Source: Mycoplasmataceae bacterium
GTDB taxonomy: Bacteria > Bacillota_I > Bacilli_A > Mycoplasmatales > Mycoplasmoidaceae
Length of the DNA: 64,000 nucleotides
Direction of reading: 5' to 3'
NCBI GenBank assembly: GCA_031265955.1
Contig: JAISBY010000008.1
Location: forward strand, 26,669 to 90,668
Under the pieces are notes generated by a model. That model had not been told where the DNA came from. It ran no database searches and saw nothing but the letters and a program-made list of their open reading frames with translations. A program made the translations under genes and the position numbers. Positions 24,711 through 35,458 of the stretch are shown piece by piece; position 1 is the first letter of the stretch; each line of letters begins with the position of its first letter.

Positions 24711-25010
24711 ATGAAGAAAATTTTATTATTATGTTCGGCTGGTATGAGCACATCACTATTAGTGAGAAAGATGTTAGAAGATGCTAGAAAAAACAATTTT
24801 GATTTTCACATTGAAGCCAAATCAATGGGTGAAGGCAAAACTGAATTAAACAATTGAGATGTAATATTATTAGGACCGCAAGTGTCCTATGCGCTTAGTG
24901 AAATTAAAGGTTTAACAGCAAAACCAGTATCTGTTATTCCAAGCAACATTTATGGTTTAGGCAAAGGTGATGAAGCCAACTTATTAGTTAAAAAAATGAT
25001 AGGCGAATAA
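24711..25010 (+). CDS. PTS lactose/cellobiose-type IIB
   Basis: 99 residues; the phosphocysteine is Cys8 in MKKILLLCSAGMSTSLLV. The rest has the LLGPQVSYAL motif of IIB(Lac/Cel). A GAGGAA ribosome-binding site precedes the ATG. First gene of the plus-strand unit with IIC 4 nt downstream. Confidence 0.93.
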
Positions 25011-25014
25011 AATA

Positions 25015-27267
25015 ATGCCAGGTAATGTTGCTCAGGAAGAATTCAAAGATAAAAAAACTTCCATCAAAGATTGATTTACTAAAAAATTCATTCCCAAAGT
25101 TGCTAAGATCGGCAATCAAAGACACATAGCAGCAATTAGAGATTCGTTTGGGACAATGATCCCTATCATTATTGCTGGCAGTATTGGTATTTTAATTGGT
25201 ACCATCGGTTTCGGCGGCTGAGGTAGTGGTTATGTTTCTATTTTAGGTTTATTATGTAAAGCTAGCAATTCTCACACTGCATGAAGTGACATTTCTACAA
25301 TGTTAGCAAGTACTAATAACAATTGAGGAAAAATATCCACTATTTTTTCATCCATCTTTAATGTGATGAATACCGCAACAATTGGAATGATGTCGATTTA
25401 TTTTATTTTTTTATTTGGTTATTATTTGGCATTAGGCAAAAAAAATAAACAACCGATTATTGGTGGTTTTGTTGCACTAGCTTCATTTGTGATTGCCTGT
25501 ATGGGGCAAATTACTTTTTTTATGGGAGCACAAGGATTAATTGCGGCAATTGTATTTGGCATTATCTCAAGTGAATTGTACGTTAGGTTTTGTAATGTTG
25601 AAAAATTTAATTTGAAACTTCCTGATTCTGTTCCGCCAGCTGTCGGAAAGTCTTTTCAAGTTTTCCTACCAGCTTTTTTCGCTTTAGCCTGCGTTGCTGT
25701 TTTAAATTTAGTGGTGCTAATGCCAGCTATTCTTATTCCGTCATCTCATCTATATGTTACTGGGATGTCATATGATACAGTTAGCAATGGTTTATTGTTT
25801 GATCAAACAATGTGAGATAAAGCTTTCCCAGACGGAAATTTATGAAGCCAACAAAATGCAAATTTGCTAAATGAATTATTTACTAGATTTAGTGATACTG
25901 CATCTTACACAGACGGCCATAGTTTTAAAGAATGATTGGATACACTAAGTCCTTCACAAAATGCTTTTGTTGCTACAGCACTTGCCAACTATGATGGTAA
26001 AATTGATCTTAGTACTTTAACGTCAATTTTAGATCACGCTAAAATTAATGCCGTTTGAAATAGTAGTCTTAACAACTGAATATTATCAATTAATTGAAAC
26101 GATATTAAAATTGGTAGCACATCCTTTGGTTTAGGGGAAGCAATTTATCAATTTTTCACAATGTGATTTATTAGTTTTGCGACTAGTAACGGGGGTTTGG
26201 CGCTAGCTGTATTATTTGCATTCTTTGTATCGTTTTTCTGATTCTTCGGTATTCACGGTTCCAACATTATGGGTGGAATCTTTGAGCCTATTTGGACCAT
26301 GATCGTGGTTTTGAATTCCACTCTAGTTACAAGTATGGGCAGTTATGATGCAGCCGTTGCGACTGGTAGCATGGGTGTGTTTGGCAAACCTTTCTTTGAT
26401 TCATTTATGTATGTTGGTGGTAGCGGCGCTACTTTAGGACTTTTAATTGCTACTTTCATATTTTCAAAGCGAAGAGATTTAAAGGAAATAGCAAAATATG
26501 CTACCCCCCCCGGAATATTTCAAATCAACGAACCAACAATATTCGGTTATCCAATTATTTTAAATCCAGTTTATTTTGCACCATTTATATTAGCACCAAT
26601 CGCCAATTTAATGACTGCTTACATTTTTTCACCAGCCGTATTAAATTGAATGCATTATCCTTACATTATTATTCCATGAACGACGCCTTGGTTTTTAGGC
26701 GGTATTTTGTCTACTCTAAGCCCCGGTGCATTGATACCCACGATTTTGGTTATTTTTATAGACATTTTCATATATCTACCTTTTGTATTAATTGACAACA
26801 GGAAGTTTTTCAAGCGAATTAAAAATGAAAACGTGGAAATGTATCATGAAGAACTTAAGTATTCGTTTAATAAATATTACCATTTTGTTGCTAATACTAA
26901 GAAGAAATACCAAGCTAAATTAAATGCAGCAGATCACGCTGTTACTGTCGCCGAAAATCGTAATGACTTCATCAAATCATTAACATTCAAAGAAGCAAGA
27001 AAAACTCGGATGATTAACAAGAATTTAACTAAGGCTAATGAAAGAAAAACCCAATTGATTAAGAAGGCAGAAGAGTTTAAAAGTAAACGCGATAAAACGG
27101 AAATGAATTTGAAAAATAAATTATTAAAAGCAAATTTACAATTATCGGAAAAATTGAAAAAACAAAATACTAAGATCCAAACAAGAATCAACCAAAAGCC
27201 AAGTTATATGAAGAAGGGCGAATTGAAATTGCAGTTTAATAACGACATTATCGCAAGTCTAGCATAA
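25015..27267 (+). CDS. PTS lactose/cellobiose-type IIC with long coiled-coil tail
   Basis: 750 residues, far longer than the usual about 430. Membrane IIC segments run to about residue 600: FGTMIPIIIAGSIGILIG near the start, FFGIHGSNIMGGIFEP, and the family motif PPGIFQINEPTIFGYP near 500. A hydrophilic insert of about 100 residues (about 265-370) sits in the middle. Residues about 605-750 are a Lys/Glu/Asn-rich coiled coil (KTRMINKNLTKANERKTQ), unlike any IIA or IIB. A C8 tract at 26504-26511 falls in the PPGIF codons. Numerous TGA-coded Trp. Confidence 0.9.
26504..26511. repeat. C8 homopolymer inside PTS IIC gene
   Basis: Eight C encoding Thr-Pro-Pro in the conserved IIC motif. Gene is in frame at this length; a slip would remove the last third of the protein. 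Confidence 0.75.
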
Positions 27268-27270
27268 AAT

Positions 27271-28317
27271 ATGTTTAAACTGAAAATTGCTTTTGTTGGT
27301 GCAGGAAGAATTGTCGAATGGTGTTTGAACGATGCTAAATTATGTAAATACAAAAATCAAATTGAGTTAATCGGAATTTTTAATCATCATTTAGACAGAG
27401 CAATTGAAAAACAAAAAAAATATAAGATTAAAAAAACTTATGCAAATTTTAATGAATTATTAAGTGATAAACAATCTTACAATCTTGCCTACGTTGGTAC
27501 TAATGACCAAACGCATTTTGCATATGTAAAGCAACTTTTAGGCCACAAAATTAATGTTTTTTGTGAAAAACCACTTGCATTAAATTATAAAGATGCTAAG
27601 TTACTGTATGGCTTAGCTAAGAAAAATAAAGTTTTATTATTTGAAGGGATTAAAACTGGCTTTTCTCCGGCCTATAAAAAAGTAAAAAAATATATTAGCG
27701 ATGGTTTGCTAGGAGAATTGTGCTATGTTTGTTCATCACATGCTAAGGTTTCAACATCAAAAAGAATGGTACCAAATCCTTCTCCAAATGATAATGTTAG
27801 TGGATTTCACAAAGCTGGAGCAATGTATGAATTATTCACAACATTAGATATATGCGGAGCACCTAAAACAATCACATACATGAATGAAAGTTATCCGCAT
27901 AATAAAGCATTGATGACCAGCATTCTAACAATGCGTCACAAAAATAAATGCGTCTCCACATCCTTTGGTAGTGAAAAATTTTCAGATAATTTGCAAACTA
28001 AAATTTGTGGCACTAAAGGTGTAATATTGCTGGGTGGTAATATAGCAAAGTATCATAAGGACTACAAAAAAGATACAGCTCATTTTGCCTATACATATGA
28101 AATTTATGACACACAACAGAATTTAATTAAGAAAGAAGACTGCTATATTAAAACTAATGGTGAAGGATTAATTAAAGAAATAGAACATGTATACGAATTA
28201 TTAAAACATAATAAAATACAAAGTGATGTTGTGCCACCAGCAATGTCTTTAACAATTATTAAAATAATTGAATTAACAAATAATACGAATGATAGTAAGG
28301 TAATTCAATATGAGTAA
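27271..28317 (+). CDS. Gfo/Idh/MocA-family NAD-dependent oxidoreductase
   Basis: 348 residues. N-terminal Rossmann fold IAFVGAGRIVEW, then the YVGTNDQTHF segment and the family EKP motif at 99-101 (FCEKPLAL), followed by the substrate domain. Acts on sugars or sugar phosphates, including redox-assisted glycoside cleavage in some members. It starts 3 nt after the IIC gene and overlaps the next gene by 8 nt, so it belongs to the same transcript. Confidence 0.88.
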   Translation: MFKLKIAFVGAGRIVEWCLNDAKLCKYKNQIELIGIFNHHLDRAIEKQKKYKIKKTYANFNELLSDKQSYNLAYVGTNDQTHFAYVKQLLGHKINVFCEKPLALNYKDAKLLYGLAKKNKVLLFEGIKTGFSPAYKKVKKYISDGLLGELCYVCSSHAKVSTSKRMVPNPSPNDNVSGFHKAGAMYELFTTLDICGAPKTITYMNESYPHNKALMTSILTMRHKNKCVSTSFGSEKFSDNLQTKICGTKGVILLGGNIAKYHKDYKKDTAHFAYTYEIYDTQQNLIKKEDCYIKTNGEGLIKEIEHVYELLKHNKIQSDVVPPAMSLTIIKIIELTNNTNDSKVIQYE

Positions 28318-28903
28318 TTCCGTAGATTTAATTAGTACACAATTTGAAATAGATAAAGTTAAAAGTAAATTTGATACACTCAATCAAGAAATAGACAAAC
28401 AGATATACACTTCTGTTATGGAAGAGAGATTAAGAGTAAATAAGATTTCCATAAGCAAAAAAATTAAAGAACCTGTAGAGAATGCCTGAAATGCCTTTAT
28501 TTCAATGATGTTACAAGAATTGCAAACAGATTTAACTATGGCTGATTTAAAGATAGATTCATATTTTCACACAAAAACAAATAAGCAAATTTTTCATATT
28601 ATCGATTTTGAACAATACAAAAAGATATCTATTTTATGATTTTCGAATAGCCAACGTCTAATTAGAACAATTATTTTCAAGTCACTGCAAAATAATACCG
28701 TTACCAAAGTTCGCTATATTGATTTAATCAAAGGGAAAGAAAGTGTTGCTAATTATTTAGAACGAAAAGCTCTAAAAACTTATGTTAAAAAACAAACTGT
28801 AGCATTCAAAATATCAATATTAAAACTTAAATTAAGCTTAAGTAATTTAACTCCAAGAAAGAAATATTTAATTAATAAGAAAATTAAAAAATTGACTAAG
28901 TAA
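28310..28903 (+). CDS. Hypothetical helical protein linked to PTS operon
   Basis: 197 residues, not recognised. No signal peptide or TM; Lys/Ile/Leu/Ser-rich, with predicted coiled-coil at the start (FDTLNQEIDKQIYTSVMEER) and a very basic C-terminus ending KKYLINKKIKKLTK. Two TGA-coded Trp. Overlaps the Gfo/Idh gene by 8 nt. Its composition resembles the extra tail of the IIC protein two genes upstream. It ends directly against the convergent IIA gene. Confidence 0.65.
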
Positions 28904-29218
28904 TTAATGATTAATTTTTTTGTATAGTTCAATTAATTCTTGAACAACTAATAATAAAGTTTGTGTTGTTAACATTTGATCTTCGGCATGAATCAATAAA
29001 AGAGGAATTTGTAGTTTATCACCTTGTGTTTCTTTAACCACTACTTCCATGTGTGCTTTTTCTGCCAAAATTAAATCTTTTTCAGCGTCTTGTAAGAGTT
29101 TTGTCGCTTGTTCATACTTGAGTGCTTTAGCATTTTGTAATGCTTCCATAATTTTGCCCTTAGCATCACCACTATGTGCAATCACTTGTAATGATACTTG
29201 CTCAAAATTTATTTCCAT
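28904..29218 (-). CDS. PTS lactose/cellobiose-type IIA
   Basis: 104 residues, three-helix IIA(Lac) fold with phosphohistidine His77 in LLLIHAEDQMLT. It donates phosphate to the IIB encoded at 24711. It lies on the opposite strand to its partners and ends where the 197-residue gene ends, without a gap, so it is transcribed separately. Confidence 0.93.
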   Translation of the reverse strand: MEINFEQVSLQVIAHSGDAKGKIMEALQNAKALKYEQATKLLQDAEKDLILAEKAHMEVVVKETQGDKLQIPLLLIHAEDQMLTTQTLLLVVQELIELYKKINH

Positions 29219-29241
29219 TGTTTTGCCTTTATAATCATAGT

Positions 29242-29439
29242 ATGTTATATAAAATATTTTTTATATTATCAGGAGTTTTTTTAGCTTTGCCATTCATCGC
29301 TTGAGTTGTTGTTCGTTTTATTGATAAAAAGGCGCCAATTTTAAAACCTCATTTCAAAACCATATGTATTATTTGTGGTTGTAGTTGCATTGGAATAGCT
29401 ATTACATTCGCTGCATTAGCTGTCGTTTATTTTAAGTAA
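29242..29439 (+). CDS. Small two-TM membrane protein
   Basis: 65 residues with two hydrophobic segments (about 4-25 and 43-63), basic between them and three Cys near 46-51 (CIICGCSC). One TGA-coded Trp. A perfect TATAAT at 29230-29235 ends 6 nt before the ATG, suggesting a leaderless transcript. Divergent from the IIA gene, convergent with atpB. No family recognised. Confidence 0.5.
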
Positions 29440-29452
29440 GTTGTCATTTTAA

Positions 29453-30247
29453 TTATTTATTAACTAAAACTTGATTAGTATTTATTGGTTTTACATCAAT
29501 GACTTTTACTTCATCAATTTTATGATTACCGTGGTCTTTTGCTAGCGATCAATATACCATAGTTAACATTGTGAATACTAATGCCTGAATGATACCTACA
29601 AATAAATCAAAATATCCATGAATTGGCGGTGATACCAATCCAGTTAATAAGCTTAAAACTCCAATGACAGGAATAAAGCTTGTTAAATAGCCAATCATAA
29701 AATATCACAGTGTAACGATAACACCACCAGCAAAAATATTACCCCACAAACGGAATGAAAGTGAAATTAGAGGCGTTACCACTTCAATTAAATTTAATGG
29801 ATTAACAACAATCGGATAGTGTTTTCCAGTTTTCTTACTTGTGTAATTAATGCAGAATCTAGTCAAGTATGATAATTTTTGATAGCGGAATCCTATCACA
29901 AATGTGCCGATAAACATTACTAATGCCAAACTTAAAGTAACTGTTAATGATCCAGTTGGATAAGCAAAACCAGTAATGCCAATGATGTTAGAAAAGAGTA
30001 AATAAGTAAATAAAAAAATAAAGTAAGGTGTAATCTTTTCAAATCTTTTTCCCATAATATCAACAACTAAATTACGAATGAATTCGATATAAATTTGAAT
30101 TATTAATACATATCCCGATGGCGACGCATTAACAGGAATTTTTTTTAATTTCAAATAATAAACAAGAGTCATAGTAAAAATTAAAGCAGTAACAACAAGA
30201 ATACTTATTATTTCAGGGCGAGCAGCTAGAGGATTGTAATTTTCCAT
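29453..30247 (-). CDS. atpB: ATP synthase a subunit
   Basis: 264 residues, about five to six TM helices, with the essential Arg in SLSFRLWGNIFAGG and the preceding VVTPLISL. It forms the proton half-channels facing the c ring. One or more TGA-coded Trp complete the C-terminus. Its start overlaps the atpI stop (TAATG). It is separated from atpE by about 10.8 kb. Confidence 0.93.
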
Positions 30248-30690
30248 TATTTTTGTTTTTTCTCCTTTCTATTATCTCTAACAAAATATCATTGCACAAT
30301 TAAAGTGGTGGTTGGGTAAATTAATATACCAATAACTAAGGCAAATGGATTAAAAATTATAGTATTAGTGCCGATGTTGACTAATAGTCCCGCAATCAAT
30401 GGTATAACAAGAACAAGGTATTTTATTACAAATAGGAGCATCGAAACTAAAATAATTTGTTTTTTAGTCCCACCACTTTTAGCAAAATTAATTACACCAT
30501 TAGTCACTTTCATAGAAATGAATACCACGAAACTAGGAAATACTAAGGTTATGATAAAAGCAAAAGTGACATCAAAACGATGCGCTGCTAAACCAACAAT
30601 TATGCCGATAACTAATGCTAATAAAGAAAGCGTTCCAGTTCATAGACCAGAAAGAATGTAAAAACGATTAGGATTACTATTTGGTTCCAA
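30247..30690 (-). CDS. atpI: AtpI-like membrane protein
   Basis: 147 residues with four hydrophobic segments and a basic tail ending NRKEKKQK. The TTG at 30690, inside the end of upp, is chosen as start because an AGGAG lies 9 nt before it and the frame has no better start. A TGA-coded Trp follows early. Its position between upp and atpB is the classical place for atpI, which helps assemble the c ring. Confidence 0.75.
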
Positions 30691-31297
30691 AGATACGGTC
30701 TCCTGCATCGCCTAGACCAGGAACAATGTAACCTTTACTATTTAACTTGCTGTCAATAGCGGCAACATAAATATCAACGTCTTTATGTGCTTTTTGTACA
30801 GTATCAATACCTTTTTTTACGGAAACAATACATGCTAGTTTAATTGTTTTAGGTTTAAATTCTTTTAGCATTCTTATGGCTTCAACTGCTGAATTACCTG
30901 TGGCTAACATTGGGTCTAAAACAATAATATTAGAACCAGTAATACTTTCAGGCATTTTGCAATAGTAATGTACTGGTTTTAATGTATCTTCATTACGATA
31001 TAGTCCAACAAAACCGATTGGAGCTTGAGGAATAATAGATTTGAATCCATCTACCATGCCAAGCCCTGCTCTTAAAATTGGTACTAAAACAATGTTTTCC
31101 TTCATTTTATAGCCTTGTGTTGGTCCTATTGGAGTACTAATAGGAAATGAAACAACATGGTAATTTTTGGTTACTTCATATGCCATTAATTCACTTAGTT
31201 CCACAAGGTTAGAACGAAAAGCTTTGGAATCGGTATTTTTGTTACGCATTCGTGATAACTTTACTTTGATGATAGGATGATCAATAATGTGTAACAT
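30677..31297 (-). CDS. upp: Uracil phosphoribosyltransferase
   Basis: 206 residues: MLHIIDHPIIKVKLSRMRNK start, PILRAGLGMVDG, and the PRPP-binding LDPMLATGNSA loop, ending GDAGDRIFGTK. Makes UMP from uracil and PRPP in pyrimidine salvage. ATG 31297 preferred over a TTG four codons upstream. Overlaps atpI by 14 nt. Confidence 0.96.
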   Translation of the reverse strand: MLHIIDHPIIKVKLSRMRNKNTDSKAFRSNLVELSELMAYEVTKNYHVVSFPISTPIGPTQGYKMKENIVLVPILRAGLGMVDGFKSIIPQAPIGFVGLYRNEDTLKPVHYYCKMPESITGSNIIVLDPMLATGNSAVEAIRMLKEFKPKTIKLACIVSVKKGIDTVQKAHKDVDIYVAAIDSKLNSKGYIVPGLGDAGDRIFGTK

Positions 31298-31397
31298 AAT
31301 TGATAACAATTATAGTTATTAAAAATAATTTACAAAAAATTCAGCTCTTGATAAAGCAAGGTATGCTTATTTAGAGCAAACTACTAACGAGAAAAAA

Positions 31398-34300
31398 TTA
31401 ATTGAAATATGAATATCCGTATCCGTTAACAGGAAATCAATAATCTAAAACGTCTATTGTGTCTGCGTATTGAGGTGGTCCATATCAAGGCGCATTCTGT
31501 CAGTAGGTTAAGTTTTGCGAACCATAGACATTTATTTGTTGACTAACAACACAATTATGAAAAGCGGTTGCATCAATGCCGTTTCCCACATTGTAATTTG
31601 GATTTGGGGTGTCGCTTGAACCATTGGCTTGGGTGTATGAGGTAAGATCAGTGATAAATAATGTTTCCAAACTTGTCAAAACAGCAAAAGCAAATAGACC
31701 AGCACCTGCAACTCAATGAACATTTACATCGCTAGAACTTACTGCAGTGAAATCGGTATAACTTATATTTAGTCTTTTTAGATTTGTTCATATTGAATCT
31801 CCAAAAGTGTTATAAGCTGTATCAATTTCACACGATGTAGGGTTGGTAGTACAAGGGTGCAAGGCACCGAAAACCGCTCCAGCAGTACTAAATGTTTCAA
31901 CGTTACTAAAATCAGCTGCAAAAAAAGAATTACTAGCTGTTACAATCCTTGTTTGCGAATTATCACCAATAATCATGCCAGTAACCGCAAATATCGTTTG
32001 TCCCAGACTGAAAAAACGGATGTTTGAAAAATTACTATGTGTGAAAGTGCTCTCAGCAGTTTTGACATTACCTCTGCTCATTCCGCTAGAAGCAAATGAA
32101 ACACCAGATAAATTTAATTCTTCAAGACTAGAAAAATCGCAGGCATAAAATGTTAAAGTAGCTGTGGATACAAGAATATTGCCCATCGCTGGACTGTTTT
32201 CGGCAAAATGACCAGCAAATGAAGCATGTTTGAAATCCAGATCTTTCAATTGAGAAAAATTTACACCTACAAAAGAAAGCGGTGATGTTGCTACAGAAGC
32301 AACTTGACCGCTAAACAAACTATCGGGAATTTCATCCTCTCCGAAATTAACGTTAGTCCAATCTATAGAAGTTACATTATTAAAATTAGCAGCATTAGTT
32401 ATTGATTCATCAGGATTAAGTAAGCCACCAAAAGCAGTTGTTGCGGTAGCGATACATGGACCCGGGGAATTGATTAAACTCAATATTCATTGATCGGTAA
32501 TTAATGCTCATTTTCAAGTTGTATTATGAAAACTTAATTTTCCAATCTTTTTATAAAATGTATTTAAGTTAGTATATTTGGGATTTTCCGGACTAAACGC
32601 ATATACTTCGCTGGATAAAAATTTATTTGCAAAAGAAAGCATGTTAACTTCAGATACATTAAATTTTGCCAAATATGCATTTAAAGTTTCATCATTAATT
32701 CAACTAGCCACGAAGGCATCAGCATAGCCAGTGATTGTATCATTTGTTGTAGTTGTGGTATCAAAAGTAAAGAAATCAGCGGTTTGTGGAAGCGCTAAAT
32801 TGTAATCAGTTACTACATCAATATTCTGCACATCAGTGGTAATGTCATATGCTGGTATGCCTATCTGTATTGGATATGATCCAGGCTGTGTGTCATTTTT
32901 TAAAGAAAATTCAAACTTAGTTGAAGCGTTACTTGCTCAAGTTTCATTTCATGCAATATCAAAATTTGATGCCTTATCACCAAAAGCAAAAGCAGAGAAA
33001 TTGGTTGGTAACTCGTCTGTTGTAAAACCTTCGGTAGTTAAGGTGGCGGTAACGGGAATGGTTTTAGTTTCAATATTTAAGGTGTTAAAATCTAAATTGA
33101 ATTGAATTTTCTTTTCAACATCTTTATGTACTGGTAAAGCAACAACAACATAGTGATTTTCATCCAACACAATTTTAACATCGTGGCTACCAACAGTAGC
33201 TGTGCCTGGTTTGAATGTAAAAGTAGCTACTGCTTGATTTTCTTGTTTCTCAGATGTTAATCCAGAATCTAATAGGTCGCATGTTAATGCTCGTAGATCC
33301 TCAGTCCTAGTATAACTATCGATCATACGTATTCGAACTTCGGCGGTAGTATCTGGTTTGCCGTATGTCATTTCATTACTATAAATCTCTACTGAAATTT
33401 GCTTGGTGTCTCTTACTCAAATATTCACATCAGTTGTTACTGGTGTTCCTAAAGCATCAATAGCAGATACAGTATAAACATGATCGCCGGCATTTGCTCC
33501 ATCTCACTGAATGGTATTAGTTGCTATATCGCCGACTTGGCTTCATTCGCCTTCTATAAGACCTGAGAGGTCATTGAGCTGTAAATTACTTCATGTAGTT
33601 ATGTTGAATTTAGTAACTTTTATTGTTGCTGTAGAGGAAGATTCACCTCGTTGTAAATTATTATCAATAACTATCGCCGAAATAGCTTCTTGGGTTTGAG
33701 TAAAAACATCCAAGCTTATGGTAATTTCTTCTCATTGTGCTTCTTCGGAGGGAGTGATTTTAATAGTATGTACACCAGATGCTAAAGTTGAATCATTTTC
33801 AGGTGTGGCAGTGATAATGTTTGTTGTATCATTTCAACTTAAAGACAATTTTTGATTTTCATTAAGATCCGCCGTGGTATCTTCATAAACGATATTTGTT
33901 AAATCGGCATCATTTTCAGCATCTAATTCGATTGTAGCATAAGAGTTAGCATTACCTTGTTGCAAATCATTATGAGTTACTGATGCTATTACTTTTTGTC
34001 AACTATCAATATGAATGGATAGCTCTACAGAATCACTATCAATGCCATTAAGATAAATTGTTTTAGAACCAGAGGTTGTATCCCCCCCCAGTGTAATAAT
34101 TCATTCATTGGAAATTGGAGACCTTGCCCATACCAAACCAGTATCTTTGGTATCAATTGTTAATAGTTCTCAAGCAAATCCTTTAGTATTGGCAGCAATA
34201 ATAGCCTGTGAACTAGCAACTCCGACTTGCAAATTGTTGCTTACAACCTTAACGTTAGTAATGGAGTTTTGTGACTTAATATTAAAGTCAACTAACTTAC

Positions 34301-34709
34301 TCTTGCCCTTCGTAATGACTTCAATTTGATAATCTAATGAAGAAGATAAATCTTGCTGTCTTCAATAAGGATCAGTAGCATCGGTTAACTTAACAGTTCT
34401 TTTAGCTTTTAAATTACTAGTACTTCAGTCATTGACTCAAGTAAATAAATTATCAACGTTTTGACCATCCTTTAAAAAATGTGTTTCTGGTATAACGAAT
34501 GATTCTGTAAATGTTTCTGCAACGGTAACGTCCATTGTGCCAGTTGAATCATTTACTTTTAAAGCCTCGTTTAAAGTATGTGGTTCAAATTGAATTGGTG
34601 AATCTGCTGAATTAGTAGCAAGAGTACTAATACCGACAACCGCTCCAGTAGCCGCTCCTGTTGTCGCTACAGTAGCTGATGCGATAATTAATTTTGCTTT
34701 TAGAGCCAT
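31398..34709 (-). CDS. Large repeat-containing surface protein with LRR-like C-terminus
   Basis: 1103 residues in one frame with many TGA-coded Trp. N-terminal signal anchor (MALKAKLIIASATVATTGAA) without a lipobox Cys. At about residues 156, 246 and 348 three copies of an NNLQxG-xxxSxAxI motif mark repeats of about 90-100 residues, probably beta-sandwich domains. The C-terminal about 370 residues hold repeated FSNLEELNLSGVSF-like units in the manner of BspA leucine-rich proteins. A G8 tract (coding strand) at about residue 208 encodes LGGD and is in frame. A GGGAG ribosome-binding site precedes the ATG. Likely an adhesin or antigen. Confidence 0.85.
34082..34089. repeat. C8 homopolymer inside surface-protein gene
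   Basis: Reads as G8 in the coding strand (Gly-Gly codons near residue 208). Current length keeps the frame open. Confidence 0.8.
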
Positions 34710-34849
34710 TTATTTCTCCCTTATCAAATGAATAAATATCATGAAATTATCTACGAAAAGAGAAACAAATGGACACATTTTTTAAAAATAATTTAGCAAA
34801 TTTATTTTTTTGCCTGTATTAAGTATGTATAGAGAAAAGAGAGGTAACA

Positions 34850-35458
34850 ATGTTATCATACATGGTAGGAAAAGTCATTTCCGTAAATAAAAAGACAATT
34901 ACATTTGAAAATAATTATGTAGGTTATGTAATTAATATTTCAAAGCCAAATGCTTTTGAAGTCAATAAAGTTAGGAAACTTTATTTATATAAGCATATGG
35001 CGACTAATAATAAAAATAACCTAACGGAAGAACTATATGGTTTTGAACAATATGAATATAAGGAGTTATTTTTATTGTTAATAGCTATTAGTGGGATAGG
35101 ACCGAAAACATCATTAAGTATTTGCAATAATGATATTAGCGTTTTAAAACAATTAATTAGGCAAAGAGATGTGCAAGGTTTAAGTGTTTTAAACGGCATT
35201 ACGCCTAAATATGCTAGATTGATAGTAGACAACTTATGCGATGTGTTCACTACAGGCGATAACGATCAAAGCAACGTTGAAGTTGGTAAATTAGTTCAAG
35301 CGCTCAAATCGTTAGGTTATGCCAATCAAGATGTGGAATCTGCTCTAAAACATATTGATTTATCAAAACCAAATGTCGACCTTAGTGATTTAATTTCACA
35401 ATCAATAAAATTTATTGCACAAGAACAAGATGATGTCGGTATCGTTAAGGCCAACTAA
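34850..35458 (+). CDS. ruvA: Holliday junction branch-migration protein RuvA
   Basis: 202 residues. N-terminal OB domain (MVGKVISVNKKTITFENNYVGY), then the helix-hairpin-helix region ISGIGPKTSLSI and LNGITPKYARLIV, and a C-terminal domain that contacts RuvB. A GAGG ribosome-binding site supports ATG 34850. It overlaps ruvB. Divergent from the large surface protein. Confidence 0.93.
   Translation: MLSYMVGKVISVNKKTITFENNYVGYVINISKPNAFEVNKVRKLYLYKHMATNNKNNLTEELYGFEQYEYKELFLLLIAISGIGPKTSLSICNNDISVLKQLIRQRDVQGLSVLNGITPKYARLIVDNLCDVFTTGDNDQSNVEVGKLVQALKSLGYANQDVESALKHIDLSKPNVDLSDLISQSIKFIAQEQDDVGIVKAN

Noticed and set aside
18666..29452. Prophage or transposon origin of the sugar island
   Set aside because: No transposase, integrase, terminal inverted repeats or target duplication were seen at the edges, so only a gene-order argument for insertion remains.
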